From: Candidatus Borrarchaeum yapensis
GTDB lineage: Archaea > Asgardarchaeota > Sifarchaeia > Borrarchaeales > Borrarchaeaceae
Assembly (NCBI GenBank): GCA_016840515.1
Contig: JAEOSF010000006.1
Coordinates: 26,757 to 90,756 of the forward strand
Direction of reading: 5' to 3'
Length of the DNA: 64,000 bases
Below the pieces are notes generated by a model, which searched no databases, was not told the origin of the DNA, and saw only the letters and a list, made by a program, of their open reading frames with translations. Position numbers and translations under genes: made by a program. The number at the start of each line of letters is the position of its first letter. Position 1 is the first letter of the stretch. Shown piece after piece: positions 25,079 through 34,010 of the stretch.

Positions 25079-26725
25079 ATGAAATCATTATCAATGGATG
25101 GACTTCAAAGTAAAATTAAGGAGCATAAGGAACTTATACTCATTCTAATCTTCTCAATCATTATTCGACTTTTATTTTTAAATCGTCCAGAATTACAGTC
25201 CAGGGATGAAGGTGTTCACGCTGTAGTTGCCCAAAGCCTTCTTATTAATCCATTAAAGCCGATTCTTATAGCAAATCCTATTCCAGGTTTAGAAAATATC
25301 AGAGAATTCCCTCATATTTTTTTGGAAAAGCCGCCGCTAATCTTCTGGCTAATGGCAGTTTCCTATAAAATTTTCGGAGTGAATGAATTTGCAGTGCGAT
25401 TTATTCCGGCTGTATTTGGCATTATCTCAATTCTGCTTACTTATGTATTAGCAAAGCAATTTTTTGAAAAAAGGATTGCTTTACTTTCTGCTCTTCTTTT
25501 ATCACTGTGCCAGTTTCATATAAAATATAGCCGTCAAGGAATGTTAGATGTCCCATTAACGTTTTTTAGTCTTTTAACTCTTTTTTTGTTCATTAAAGGA
25601 TTCAATTCAAAGTCATCATCATCAATTTTTTGTGTATTGGCTGGCATCTCTCAGGGATTAGGGATACTTACAAAATGGCATGCTGCAATATTTCCGACCG
25701 TCACAATTCTACTATTTGTATGTCTACAAAAAAAATGGGAATTCCTTTTTTCTAGGAAAATTGCATTCTATTTTATTTCTGTTGTGCTTTCTACATTGCC
25801 TTGGCTTGTTTATATGTATGTGAGTTTTCCAGAGGCCACTAGAATCTTGATCTTATTTGAGCTAGGTGGTCGCCCTTCTTATGTGAGTTCACGAGGCCCA
25901 TTTTGGTATTTTGGCATGTTGATGTGGGGGCTAACGCCATGGGCACCAATTACTCTAATCTCTGTCTTCTATTCTGCTTGGAAACGCAGTTCTGGAGACT
26001 TATTCCTTATTTTAATCAGTGGGACAACATTTTTTACTTTTGAGATAAGTCCTTATAAACTGTATTTTTACATCCTTCCAATAATTCCATTTCTCCTCAT
26101 TCTGACTGCTCGATTCATCTACAAAATTATTTTACTAAGGGAAAAAACTATTCTTTTGTTTGCGGTTTCTTTAATCGGATCAATCGTATATGTCTCTTTA
26201 AAAGGAGTATTTCCGAATACTTTGTTTGGAATTGATCAACTATTGCTTTTATTGATAATCAGTGCTGGTGTAGGACTTTATTACATTGTTATCTGGTTTT
26301 ATAGCAATAAAATGAATTATTCTTATCCAACAAAATTTTCACTGCTCCTGCTCCTTCCACTTTTTATCTCTAATTTTGCGTTTACTGGAGTAGATATGTA
26401 CACAGACGTTTCATATGGTGATGTAGGTATAAAGGAAATAGGTGCTTATATTAAAAACCATTCTTCAGAGGACGATTTTGTCTTTAGCACACCTGGTCTC
26501 GGTTGGTCAATAATGTTTTATGCAAACAGGTCAACCTATGAATTCCATGTTCTACCGCGAGAGATTTTTGAAAACTATATTTTAACGAAACAGGTGAAGT
26601 TTATTGTCATTTCTGAGGAATTTCTTTCTTCTACCAATCAAAAGGTAAACTTCGTTTTGACACATTCAGTTGAAGTGAGTATTATTGGTGCCTCGCCTAG
26701 TCTGCATGTTTACCACATAATCTGA
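25079..26725 (+). CDS. ArnT/PMT-like (GT-39/83) membrane glycosyltransferase
   Basis: 548 aa with about 11-12 membrane helices. The first luminal loop has the catalytic-type acidic motif SRDEGVHA right after helix 1 (RLLFLNRPEL), the hallmark of dolichyl-phosphate-mannose and ArnT-type transferases; HIKYSRQGMLDVPL and the PWLVYMYV segments are also family features. Uses polyprenyl-phosphate sugar to modify protein or lipid. ATG 25079 is preferred over an upstream TTG at 25037 that lacks a ribosome site; ATG 25094 is also possible. Followed by a convergent small membrane gene. Confidence 0.8.
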   Translation: MKSLSMDGLQSKIKEHKELILILIFSIIIRLLFLNRPELQSRDEGVHAVVAQSLLINPLKPILIANPIPGLENIREFPHIFLEKPPLIFWLMAVSYKIFGVNEFAVRFIPAVFGIISILLTYVLAKQFFEKRIALLSALLLSLCQFHIKYSRQGMLDVPLTFFSLLTLFLFIKGFNSKSSSSIFCVLAGISQGLGILTKWHAAIFPTVTILLFVCLQKKWEFLFSRKIAFYFISVVLSTLPWLVYMYVSFPEATRILILFELGGRPSYVSSRGPFWYFGMLMWGLTPWAPITLISVFYSAWKRSSGDLFLILISGTTFFTFEISPYKLYFYILPIIPFLLILTARFIYKIILLREKTILLFAVSLIGSIVYVSLKGVFPNTLFGIDQLLLLLIISAGVGLYYIVIWFYSNKMNYSYPTKFSLLLLLPLFISNFAFTGVDMYTDVSYGDVGIKEIGAYIKNHSSEDDFVFSTPGLGWSIMFYANRSTYEFHVLPREIFENYILTKQVKFIVISEEFLSSTNQKVNFVLTHSVEVSIIGASPSLHVYHII

Positions 26726-26736
26726 GTAATTTCGTG

Positions 26737-26931
26737 TTAGACTCGCAATCCTTTTACCAAAAATCTTAATCCTAAGAGCAGTAAAAAAAATGAAAATGCA
26801 TAAAGGGCGAGAGGTACAAATGGCGAATAAGGATACAGCTGAATCCAAACCATTTGACTCAAAATTACTATGAATAAAATGCCCACAATAATGCAACTTA
26901 AACCTACTATTACAAAACTTAGCTGCCTCAT
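26737..26931 (-). CDS. Small two-helix membrane protein
   Basis: 64 aa, two hydrophobic segments (residues 5-27 and 38-58) with a positive C-terminal end (RFLVKGLRV). Its ribosome site GGGGAGGAC directly before the ATG at 26931 is very strong. No recognisable family. Converges with the ArnT-like gene. Confidence 0.6.
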   Translation of the reverse strand: MRQLSFVIVGLSCIIVGILFIVILSQMVWIQLYPYSPFVPLALYAFSFFLLLLGLRFLVKGLRV

Positions 26932-26985
26932 GTCCTCCCCGTTAATATTCTCTTAGATAACATTAATCAATAAGAAACATTGTAA

Positions 26986-27177
26986 TTATTCATTTTCGCT
27001 GGAAGGCTCACTATGCCCAATTTGTGCGCGTTTTAGTGCGACATTTATTTTTCGCTTGTCTGTTCCAATGGTTTTTATGATTTTTTCAATTAATCTCCGA
27101 GTCTTAGCACCTTTGAGGCCTCTCTCTTTCATAATCTCCTTTGCAAATTCCTTTGCAAATTCGTCACTGTTGCTCAT
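26986..27177 (-). CDS. Small basic helical hypothetical protein
   Basis: 63 aa, charged and helical, with FAKEFAKEIMKERG then a Lys/Arg-rich RRLIEKIIKTIGTDKRKI. AAAAGGTGAC lies just before the ATG at 27177. It follows the TPR gene by 19 bp on the same strand and is probably the last gene of the long Hdr transcript. Function unknown. Confidence 0.55.
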   Translation of the reverse strand: MSNSDEFAKEFAKEIMKERGLKGAKTRRLIEKIIKTIGTDKRKINVALKRAQIGHSEPSSENE

Positions 27178-27196
27178 ATTGTCACCTTTTCTTTTT

Positions 27197-27760
27197 TCAT
27201 TTCACATCAGACAGTTCCAAGACTCGCATTTTACATTTTAAAGACTCATCATATTCTCCTAAGAGCCTATATAATTCTGCTAAATTGTCCCATGTATGAA
27301 TGTCTGTATCATCTATTTCTAAGATCTTCAAAAAGTAATCAATAGCTTCTTTTACATTTCCTGTGCGAGTATACAACATGGCAAAATTGTTCAATATGTC
27401 TTTGTTTGCACTATCAAAAGCTAGTGCCTTCTCCAAGCATTCTTGAGCTTTTGAATACTCTCCTAATTGTATATATGAAACAGCTAAAGCATTTTGAAGC
27501 ATTAAGTTTTTTGGAATGCGTTCTTCTTTTTGCTCAGATGTAATAAGGTTTAGTGCCTTGTTCAAACATTCAAGTGATTTATTGTAATTTCTTGTTTGAA
27601 TTAAAAGCACTCCTAAGCTAATCCATACCTCCACATCTGAAGGATTATCCGAGACCAATTGGCGATATTTTTCCATTTTTGCTTTATCTTCTTCAGAAAG
27701 GAAGGTTGTTATATCTTCCAACTCAGCTGTTTCTGCAGGTTGTTTTTCCAATTTTTGCAT
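27197..27760 (-). CDS. TPR-repeat protein
   Basis: 187 aa with about four tetratricopeptide repeats (near residues 43-76, 83-116, 117-150, 151-184), each with the W/Y-L-G-Y-A-Y-type pattern, for example AVSYIQLGEYSKAQECL. Such proteins are protein-binding scaffolds. Start ATG with GAAGGAAGG upstream. Lies 25 bp behind mvhD on the same strand, so it is probably co-transcribed with the Hdr locus; it may help assemble that complex, which is inference. Confidence 0.8.
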   Translation of the reverse strand: MQKLEKQPAETAELEDITTFLSEEDKAKMEKYRQLVSDNPSDVEVWISLGVLLIQTRNYNKSLECLNKALNLITSEQKEERIPKNLMLQNALAVSYIQLGEYSKAQECLEKALAFDSANKDILNNFAMLYTRTGNVKEAIDYFLKILEIDDTDIHTWDNLAELYRLLGEYDESLKCKMRVLELSDVK

Positions 27761-27785
27761 ACCTTCCTTCTATGGCTCAATTATT

Positions 27786-28223
27786 CTATTTAGGGATCGC
27801 AGGTCCCATTTCGCTTAATTCTTGTGTAAATTCTTCTACAACATTCTTAAAGCGTATGCCCTCAGAAGCTGAAACCCATTCTAAGCGCACTCTTCGAGGG
27901 TCGATCCCAAGAAGTTCTAGAAATCTTTTGGCTTCTTCAACCCTTTCCATTGCACGTTCATTTCCATTTTGATAATGACAGTCTCCAATGTGACAGCCCC
28001 CAACTAATACACCATCAGCGCCTCGATAAAACGCTTCAAGTAGAAAATTGGGTTGGACGCGTCCAGAACACATAACTCGTATAACTCTGATGTTTGGTGG
28101 ATATTGAAATCGTGATACTCCTGCAGTATCAGCTCCAGCGTAAGAACACCAATTGCATAGGAAAGCTACAATTTTCGGTTCAAAATTTTGTTTTTTAATT
28201 GTGTCAGATTTACTTTCACTCAT
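27786..28223 (-). CDS. mvhD: F420-non-reducing hydrogenase-type iron-sulfur subunit D (MvhD), Cys form
   Basis: Carries a [2Fe-2S] cluster and hands electrons to HdrA in the bifurcating complex. The FLCNWCSYAGADTAG start with the C-x2-C motif, the CSGRVQP segment and GCHIGDCHY are the MvhD marks. 145 aa. SD GGGTGAG upstream of ATG 28223, 11 bp behind hdrA. No hydrogenase genes (MvhA/G) are near, so electrons probably come from another donor such as the FrhB-like protein. Its paralogue at 35601-36011 has selenocysteine in place of the second Cys of the C-x2-C motif. Confidence 0.92.
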   Translation of the reverse strand: MSESKSDTIKKQNFEPKIVAFLCNWCSYAGADTAGVSRFQYPPNIRVIRVMCSGRVQPNFLLEAFYRGADGVLVGGCHIGDCHYQNGNERAMERVEEAKRFLELLGIDPRRVRLEWVSASEGIRFKNVVEEFTQELSEMGPAIPK

Positions 28224-28234
28224 TTATCTCACCC

Positions 28235-31200
28235 TTAAAATAAACATGCTTTTATCATTTCCATTATTTGCTCTTCAGTGAAGTGCTTTGCTGAAATAGC
28301 ACCTACTGGGCAGGCTGGACGGCACATTCCGCAGCCCTTACACAGAGCGGGGTTAATTCGCGATTTCACCTCTTTAATAGAGATGTCTTCATATTTTTTA
28401 AATACTTCTACAGTCTCGATGGCGCTATACGGGCAGATTGAAACACATGTGCCGCATCCAATACATCGAGTTTCATCGACGACCGATACGTATCCTATTG
28501 TTTCTATGACTCCTGTTGACAGAAGTATGGTTGCTCTTGATGCTGCTCCACTCGCTTGTGCGGTCGCTTCACTAACGCTTTTCGGATAATGCGCAGTACC
28601 ACATATAAAAACCCCGTCAGTTGCGAAATCAAGTGGTCGTAATTTCATGTGAGCTTCCAAGAAGAAAGAGTCTTGCCCTAATGGTACTTTAAGTTGTTTT
28701 TGCAAATTAACAGCATCATCTTGAGAAACTAAAGGAGTGCTTAAAACCAACAAGTCACAATTCATGCAAAGTTCCACTTTTGCAGAAGTGTCGTAAACAT
28801 TGACTTTCACTGAGTCATTTTCTGATGTAACTACCGGTGGTTTATCCTCGTGAAATCTAATGAAGATGATATTCTGACTTCTAGCCAATCGATAGTATTC
28901 CTCAAGCCCTTTTGCGGGCATAATGATATCCCGATTAAGAATATAGATGTTGGTTTTTGGAAATCTTTCCCGTAACGTTAAAGCATTTTTAATGGCCGCA
29001 GTACAACAGATTCGGCTACAATATGTTCTTCCTTCCTTTTCTCGTGCGCCTACACATTGAATCATTAACACATTTTTTAGATCACTAATCTCGTTGTTCT
29101 TCAGACGTTGTTCCAATTCAAATTGAGTGATAATGTTACTGTTTGTTCCATATCCATACATATCAACTGATTCGAGCACTTTTGCGCCTGTTGCCACGAT
29201 AATCGCGCCAATGCGTATATCTTTTCTCTCTGAATTTCCAATCGACAACTTAACGTTAAAGTTCCCCACAAATCCTTTAATATCTTCGATTTCTGTATTC
29301 AAGAGGACTTTGATGTTGTGATGTCCCTGTACAGCTCGTATTTTCTTGCCGATGATATCTGTCGCATAGATATCTGACGGCGCAACTTTATGTAGATCTT
29401 TGAGTAACCCACCGAGTTCTGATTGTTTTTCAACTAAATAGGTTTCAAAGCCCTGATTAGCACTGTCAAGTGCCGCCGTCATTCCAGTAATTCCTCCCCC
29501 TATGACTAAAACTTTTTGTTCAAGGCCAATCTCGCCTTTAACTAACGGCTGAAGATATCGAGCCTTTGAAACATACATGCGGACTAAATCTTTTGCCTTT
29601 TCTGTGGCTTCTTTTGGCTGACGCATATGAACCCATGAATCATGTTCCCTTATGTTTGCAAATTCAAACAGGTATGGATTTAGTCCTGCTTCCTTGCATG
29701 TTGTTTGAAATAGTGGCTCATGTGTGCGTGGGGTGCAAGCAGCCACTACAAATCTGTTTAAGTTGTGTTCCTTTATCAGTTCATCCTTTATGACGTTTTG
29801 GGCTTCACTAGAACACGCATATTTGTTTTCGACAGCAACCACGACATTGGGAAGCGTCTTAGTGTACTCTACTACTTCTGGTACATTTACGACTCCCGCT
29901 ATATTGATCCCACAGTGACAGATCATCACGCCAATACGTGGTTCTTCTTCTGGTTTAACTTCTTTGAGCTGGTATGTTGGTGGCTCTTCGATTAATGTTC
30001 CTCTCGCAGAGGCTAATACTGCTTCAACTTTAGCAGCAGCACCGCTTGCTTGAGCTACAGTGTCTGGAATATCCTTTGGTCCTTGAGCAAAGCCTGCTAC
30101 AAAGATACCTGGTTTATTAGTTTCATTAATTAATGTCAGTTCTTTTTCTATCAGAAAACCATTTTCATCTGTTTCAATTTCAAGCATCTTAGTAAGTTTT
30201 TCTGTCCCTGCTGAAGGTATTAGGGCCGGTGAGAGGATCGCTAGATCAACACGAAGATCTTCAACCTCTTGCGTGTCGAAATTAAATAGATGAAGAATCA
30301 CATCTTTTGTTTCGGGATCTTCAGTAATATTACATACCCGGCCACGATGATAGCTTACACCATATTCATTTTCCGCTCGTTGGGTGTATTCATTGAATCC
30401 TTTACCATATGCTCGTAGATCGATGTAACAAATATGACACTCGGCCTCAGAGTCATGCTCTTTGGTTATTATAGCATGTTTTGTAGCATATACACAGCAG
30501 ACGACTGAGCAGTATTTCTTTCGTTTTTCATTTCTTGAACCGCAGCATTGAATCCAACCTATTTTCTTAGCGTCTTTAAGATCCGATGGACGTATAATAT
30601 GACCTAGGGTAGGTCCAGAGGCACACATAATCCTCTCGAATTCCAGACTTGTTATAACATTAGGATAGATCCCATATCCATATTCTGAAATCGTTTTAGC
30701 ATCATATAAATCGTAACCTGTGGCTATAACTATAGCACCAACCTTAATCTCACGTATTTCTTCTCTCTGGTTAAAATCAACAGATTTAGGTCCGCAAGCA
30801 CCCTCACAAAGACGGCAACGAATGCAGTAATCCATGTCTATAGTATAGATATTGGGCACAGCTTGAGGAAAAGGCGCGTAAATAGCTTTTCTCCAACCAA
30901 GATTGCAATCAAATTCATTAGGAACGTATACTGGACAGATTTGCGAACATTGTCCGCAACCTGTGCAGGTTTCACCATCGACATATCGAGGTTTCTTTAG
31001 AATCTTCACATCAAAATTCCCGACAGATCCTGAGACGTCCTTAACTTCAGAATAGGTGAGAAGCTCAATATTTGGATGTCTCATTGTTTCAACCATTTTT
31101 GGGGCTAAAATACAGAGTGAGCAGTCACCAGTTGGAAAGGTTTTATCAAGTTGAGCCATTCTGCCGCCAATACTCGGTTCTCTCTCAACTAAAAAAACTT

Positions 31201-31297
31201 TAAATCCACCATCAGCGAGATCTAAGGCTGATTGGATACCTGCTACACCGCCTCCAATTACAAGAACTGCACCTGTTACTTGTTGACCTTCTTCCAT
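28235..31297 (-). CDS. hdrA: Heterodisulfide reductase subunit A, long fused form (Cys)
   Basis: FAD/Fe-S flavoprotein at the core of flavin-based electron bifurcation. About 1020 aa: residues ~1-440 are an HdrA flavin domain (VIGGGVAGIQSALDLADGG, DCSLCILAPKM, ferredoxin motifs CTGCGQCSQICP and CIRCRLCEGACG); from ~455 a second, complete HdrA with its N-terminal domain (RIGVMICHCGINIAG), a second FAD motif (VIGGGITGMTAALDSANQG) and two C-terminal [4Fe-4S] motifs (CIGCGTCVSICP, CKGCGMCRPACP). It is thus a tandem HdrA fusion. The second copy has no DCSxC motif. ATG 31297 preferred (AAGGGTG upstream); GTG 31306 possible. Neighbours hdrB 14 bp before and mvhD 11 bp after. Confidence 0.93.
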   Translation of the reverse strand: MEEGQQVTGAVLVIGGGVAGIQSALDLADGGFKVFLVEREPSIGGRMAQLDKTFPTGDCSLCILAPKMVETMRHPNIELLTYSEVKDVSGSVGNFDVKILKKPRYVDGETCTGCGQCSQICPVYVPNEFDCNLGWRKAIYAPFPQAVPNIYTIDMDYCIRCRLCEGACGPKSVDFNQREEIREIKVGAIVIATGYDLYDAKTISEYGYGIYPNVITSLEFERIMCASGPTLGHIIRPSDLKDAKKIGWIQCCGSRNEKRKKYCSVVCCVYATKHAIITKEHDSEAECHICYIDLRAYGKGFNEYTQRAENEYGVSYHRGRVCNITEDPETKDVILHLFNFDTQEVEDLRVDLAILSPALIPSAGTEKLTKMLEIETDENGFLIEKELTLINETNKPGIFVAGFAQGPKDIPDTVAQASGAAAKVEAVLASARGTLIEEPPTYQLKEVKPEEEPRIGVMICHCGINIAGVVNVPEVVEYTKTLPNVVVAVENKYACSSEAQNVIKDELIKEHNLNRFVVAACTPRTHEPLFQTTCKEAGLNPYLFEFANIREHDSWVHMRQPKEATEKAKDLVRMYVSKARYLQPLVKGEIGLEQKVLVIGGGITGMTAALDSANQGFETYLVEKQSELGGLLKDLHKVAPSDIYATDIIGKKIRAVQGHHNIKVLLNTEIEDIKGFVGNFNVKLSIGNSERKDIRIGAIIVATGAKVLESVDMYGYGTNSNIITQFELEQRLKNNEISDLKNVLMIQCVGAREKEGRTYCSRICCTAAIKNALTLRERFPKTNIYILNRDIIMPAKGLEEYYRLARSQNIIFIRFHEDKPPVVTSENDSVKVNVYDTSAKVELCMNCDLLVLSTPLVSQDDAVNLQKQLKVPLGQDSFFLEAHMKLRPLDFATDGVFICGTAHYPKSVSEATAQASGAASRATILLSTGVIETIGYVSVVDETRCIGCGTCVSICPYSAIETVEVFKKYEDISIKEVKSRINPALCKGCGMCRPACPVGAISAKHFTEEQIMEMIKACLF

Positions 31298-31311
31298 GAT
31301 CGTCACCCTTT

Positions 31312-32217
31312 TTAAATGGGTTTCAAGAACCCTCTAATCTTAGTCGCGTCAACTTTGTTAAATTGAAATCCTAACTCATTAAATCGTAATCCTAACGTCA
31401 AGCCAAGTAGCTGCGGATAGAATAAAGCCGGTAAGTCATATTTTATTCCAAGATCTGACTCTATTTTTATTTGCTCTACATCAAACATAACTTCACAAAA
31501 CGGACATATGATGACTGTACAGTCTGCACCTGCTGCTTTAGCACTATCTAATTTCTTTTTGGCAAGTTCTTCGGCTAATTTCTCATTTATTGCTAGAATT
31601 GGTCCTCCACAGCACTTAAGTTGTTCATCCCACTCTACGGCTTTGGCACCAGTTATCTCTACTAAGTCTTCAAGGAGGTGAGGTCGCTCAATGTCGTCAA
31701 CTTGTGCTGCTGCTGATGGTTTGAGGCTGTGGCAACCGTAAAACACCGCGGCTTTTAGATCTTCAAAACGTAATGACATTTTCCTTTCAATATTTTCAAG
31801 TCCATATTTCTCAAGCATTTTGATGAAATGATAAACTTCAATTGTTCCCTTGAATTCCGGCAGTTCGCTTTCTGATAAAACTGTATTTACACGTTCACGT
31901 AATTGATCATCATGCTTTAGAAGGTGATTTACTTCTTTTAGAGTTCCAAAACATCCATTACATAATGCAACAATATCTAAATTCAATCTTTCAGCGATTA
32001 CCAAATTCTTTGCTGCCATAGAAATCCAAGTATCAAAGTCAACAGATCGCAAGAAGATGGGACCACAGCACCCCGCACCTTCCTGTTGCATATCCACAAA
32101 TTCGATCTCTAATATCTCCGCGCATTTACGTGCAGCGGCATCATAATTATTGTAACGAGAGGGGATTGTGCATCCTAAGAAAAGTGCATATCGATGGTTT
32201 GCGCTCACCTCATTCAC
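31312..32217 (-). CDS. hdrB: Heterodisulfide reductase subunit B
   Basis: Subunit with the two non-cubane [4Fe-4S] clusters that cleave the disulfide substrate. Both CCG-type motifs are seen: GCCGPIFLR in the first half and KCCGGPILA in the second, with CPFCEVMFD and the preceding FYGCHSLKP cysteines. 301 aa. GTG start; the first 8 bp overlap hdrC, giving coupled translation. In an organism without CoM/CoB the natural disulfide is unknown. Confidence 0.93.
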   Translation of the reverse strand: MNEVSANHRYALFLGCTIPSRYNNYDAAARKCAEILEIEFVDMQQEGAGCCGPIFLRSVDFDTWISMAAKNLVIAERLNLDIVALCNGCFGTLKEVNHLLKHDDQLRERVNTVLSESELPEFKGTIEVYHFIKMLEKYGLENIERKMSLRFEDLKAAVFYGCHSLKPSAAAQVDDIERPHLLEDLVEITGAKAVEWDEQLKCCGGPILAINEKLAEELAKKKLDSAKAAGADCTVIICPFCEVMFDVEQIKIESDLGIKYDLPALFYPQLLGLTLGLRFNELGFQFNKVDATKIRGFLKPI

Positions 32218-32728
32218 CTTCCTCGATTAACTCCGTAATCTTTGTTTTTTTGAAGATCTTCCTTATTCCTTCAACATCTGGCTCTTCAGGTATAGCGGGT
32301 AAACCTAAATCCTCTCTATCTTCATTCTCAAAATCAGAAATTTCGGCAATTCTTCCCATCTCGAAGATATTCTCCAGCAGAGTCTTTACAGCATCAGGCA
32401 TTTCTCTATCTCTAGATGCGATATTTTTAATGGCAAACAAAACATCTGTGAGATTTACGCCTTGTGGACACCTTTCTAAACAGTTAAAGCATGTAGTACA
32501 AATCCAGATAGTCTTTGAATTGAGAACTTCATCTCTGAGTCCTAAAAGTGATTTCTGTATGATTTCATGTGGTTTTAGATCGAATGCGTGCTGAACTGGA
32601 CATGATGCAGAACATGTGCCACACTGGTAACAAAAGAAAATTCCTCGTCCTTCTGGGCTAGCTGCAATTTCATATTTGAAGTTTGGGTCAAGTTGAGAAC
32701 TATCAATACATTGTTCTTCATTTTCCAT
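32210..32728 (-). CDS. hdrC: Heterodisulfide reductase subunit C
   Basis: Electron-transfer subunit with two [4Fe-4S] clusters that links HdrA and HdrB. Motifs CYQCGTCSASCP and CTTCFNCLERCP are intact. About 172 aa from ATG 32728, which has GAGAGGG 6 bases upstream; an earlier start at 32755 is less likely. Overlaps hdrB by 8 bp and is 37 bp behind the HdrD-like gene. Confidence 0.92.
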   Translation of the reverse strand: MENEEQCIDSSQLDPNFKYEIAASPEGRGIFFCYQCGTCSASCPVQHAFDLKPHEIIQKSLLGLRDEVLNSKTIWICTTCFNCLERCPQGVNLTDVLFAIKNIASRDREMPDAVKTLLENIFEMGRIAEISDFENEDREDLGLPAIPEEPDVEGIRKIFKKTKITELIEEGE

Positions 32729-32765
32729 AAAGATCCCTCTCTGTCCATATGTCATCTGTTCTTAG

Positions 32766-33983
32766 TTAGGATTCAGATGATTTCTGTTCAAGTCCCATTG
32801 CTTCAGAAACTAAATTCACGATATCATATACTTTCAGTTGAAACTGTTTTCCTTCTCCATTCTCTCGCTTTTCATTGATAAGACAATTAAAGTGAATTTG
32901 GCATTTAGGACACGTAGTAACCAACATTTGCGCAGTGTTTTCTGCTTCCATTACTCTGTCTGTCCTAATACCCTTTGTAACATCATTACAGCCTAAAAAA
33001 CAAGGAACGCCGCAACATAAAGCGGTTTCTTTGTTTCTTTCCATCTCGTAAAAACGTACTCCGATGTTTTCCATGCTGTTAAGAATTGTTCTTGGAGCCT
33101 CATAGACTTTCATATATCGTCCTAATCGACAAGGATCATGATAGGTTACAGTTATTTCGGGAGAAAATGGTTGAGTAAATTCAATCGCCCCCTCCTCAAT
33201 TTTCTGGGCGATAAATTCAGTTATGTGGAGTATCTCAACCTTACCAAAGTCAAAATGTCTCGGATACTCGCGCTTGAGAGCCATATATCCTTCTGCACAT
33301 GATAAAATGACTCTTTTTGCGCCACTAGCCTTTATTGTTTCAATATTTTGCTTTGCTAGGCTCTTAAAGACATCAATATCTCCTCGCCATAGTGCATCAT
33401 GTCCGCAACACTTTTCCTTACGAAGGATTACTGGAGGTTCATCAAGCAAGGCGTCCAAAATTCTGAAGGTGTCGTGGGTTATTGATAATGCATTAAAGCC
33501 GATTTCTTTTCTGAAATAATCATAAGCATCGAAAAATGGAAGGCATCCTATAAAATACGCAGTCTCTCCAGTCTCAACTACATTTACTCCTTCGGGTACT
33601 ACATAGTCTGGTAGATTTCGTTGAAGAGATTCGTCTGCCATCATTTTTTGAGAGAGTGAAAAAATGCTATCATGGGCTTCTTCTCCACGAATTTGGAATT
33701 TTTCTATCATTTCAGCCCTAGCATCTTTAACCATTTCTGGAAAATTAACGTTCTGAGGGCATTTTTCATAACAATAACCACAGGTGAGACAAGTCCAAAG
33801 TTTTCCCTCTTGCAGGATTTTCTCCCTGTTTCCAAGCAAAAGGTCGAAAATATATAAACTAGGTTGATAAGGAATGAAGTAACCTAAAGGACAACAACCA
33901 GTACAGACTCCGCACTGATAACAGCCTTTTACTATTTCTTGCAGGATTTTTTCGTCTTTAGGATCCATCTTGGTCGATGTCAT
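32766..33983 (-). CDS. HdrD/GlpC-like (Fe-S)-binding protein with CCG domains
   Basis: Fused ferredoxin-plus-CCG protein, 405 aa. Two N-terminal [4Fe-4S] motifs (CYQCGVCTGCCP, CLTCGYCYEKCP), then two cysteine-rich CCG domains (EKCCGHDALW and LCCGVPCFLGC). This corresponds to HdrC and HdrB joined, as in HdrD or in the Fe-S subunits of glycolate/lactate/glycerol-3-phosphate dehydrogenases. Start ATG 33983 has GGGAG 5 bases upstream. It lies between frhB-like and hdrC in the same transcript and may form a second disulfide-reducing or quinone-independent electron module. Confidence 0.86.
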   Translation of the reverse strand: MTSTKMDPKDEKILQEIVKGCYQCGVCTGCCPLGYFIPYQPSLYIFDLLLGNREKILQEGKLWTCLTCGYCYEKCPQNVNFPEMVKDARAEMIEKFQIRGEEAHDSIFSLSQKMMADESLQRNLPDYVVPEGVNVVETGETAYFIGCLPFFDAYDYFRKEIGFNALSITHDTFRILDALLDEPPVILRKEKCCGHDALWRGDIDVFKSLAKQNIETIKASGAKRVILSCAEGYMALKREYPRHFDFGKVEILHITEFIAQKIEEGAIEFTQPFSPEITVTYHDPCRLGRYMKVYEAPRTILNSMENIGVRFYEMERNKETALCCGVPCFLGCNDVTKGIRTDRVMEAENTAQMLVTTCPKCQIHFNCLINEKRENGEGKQFQLKVYDIVNLVSEAMGLEQKSSES

Positions 33984-34010
33984 AATTTCTCCCTTCATAA
34001 GCTTTTTGAG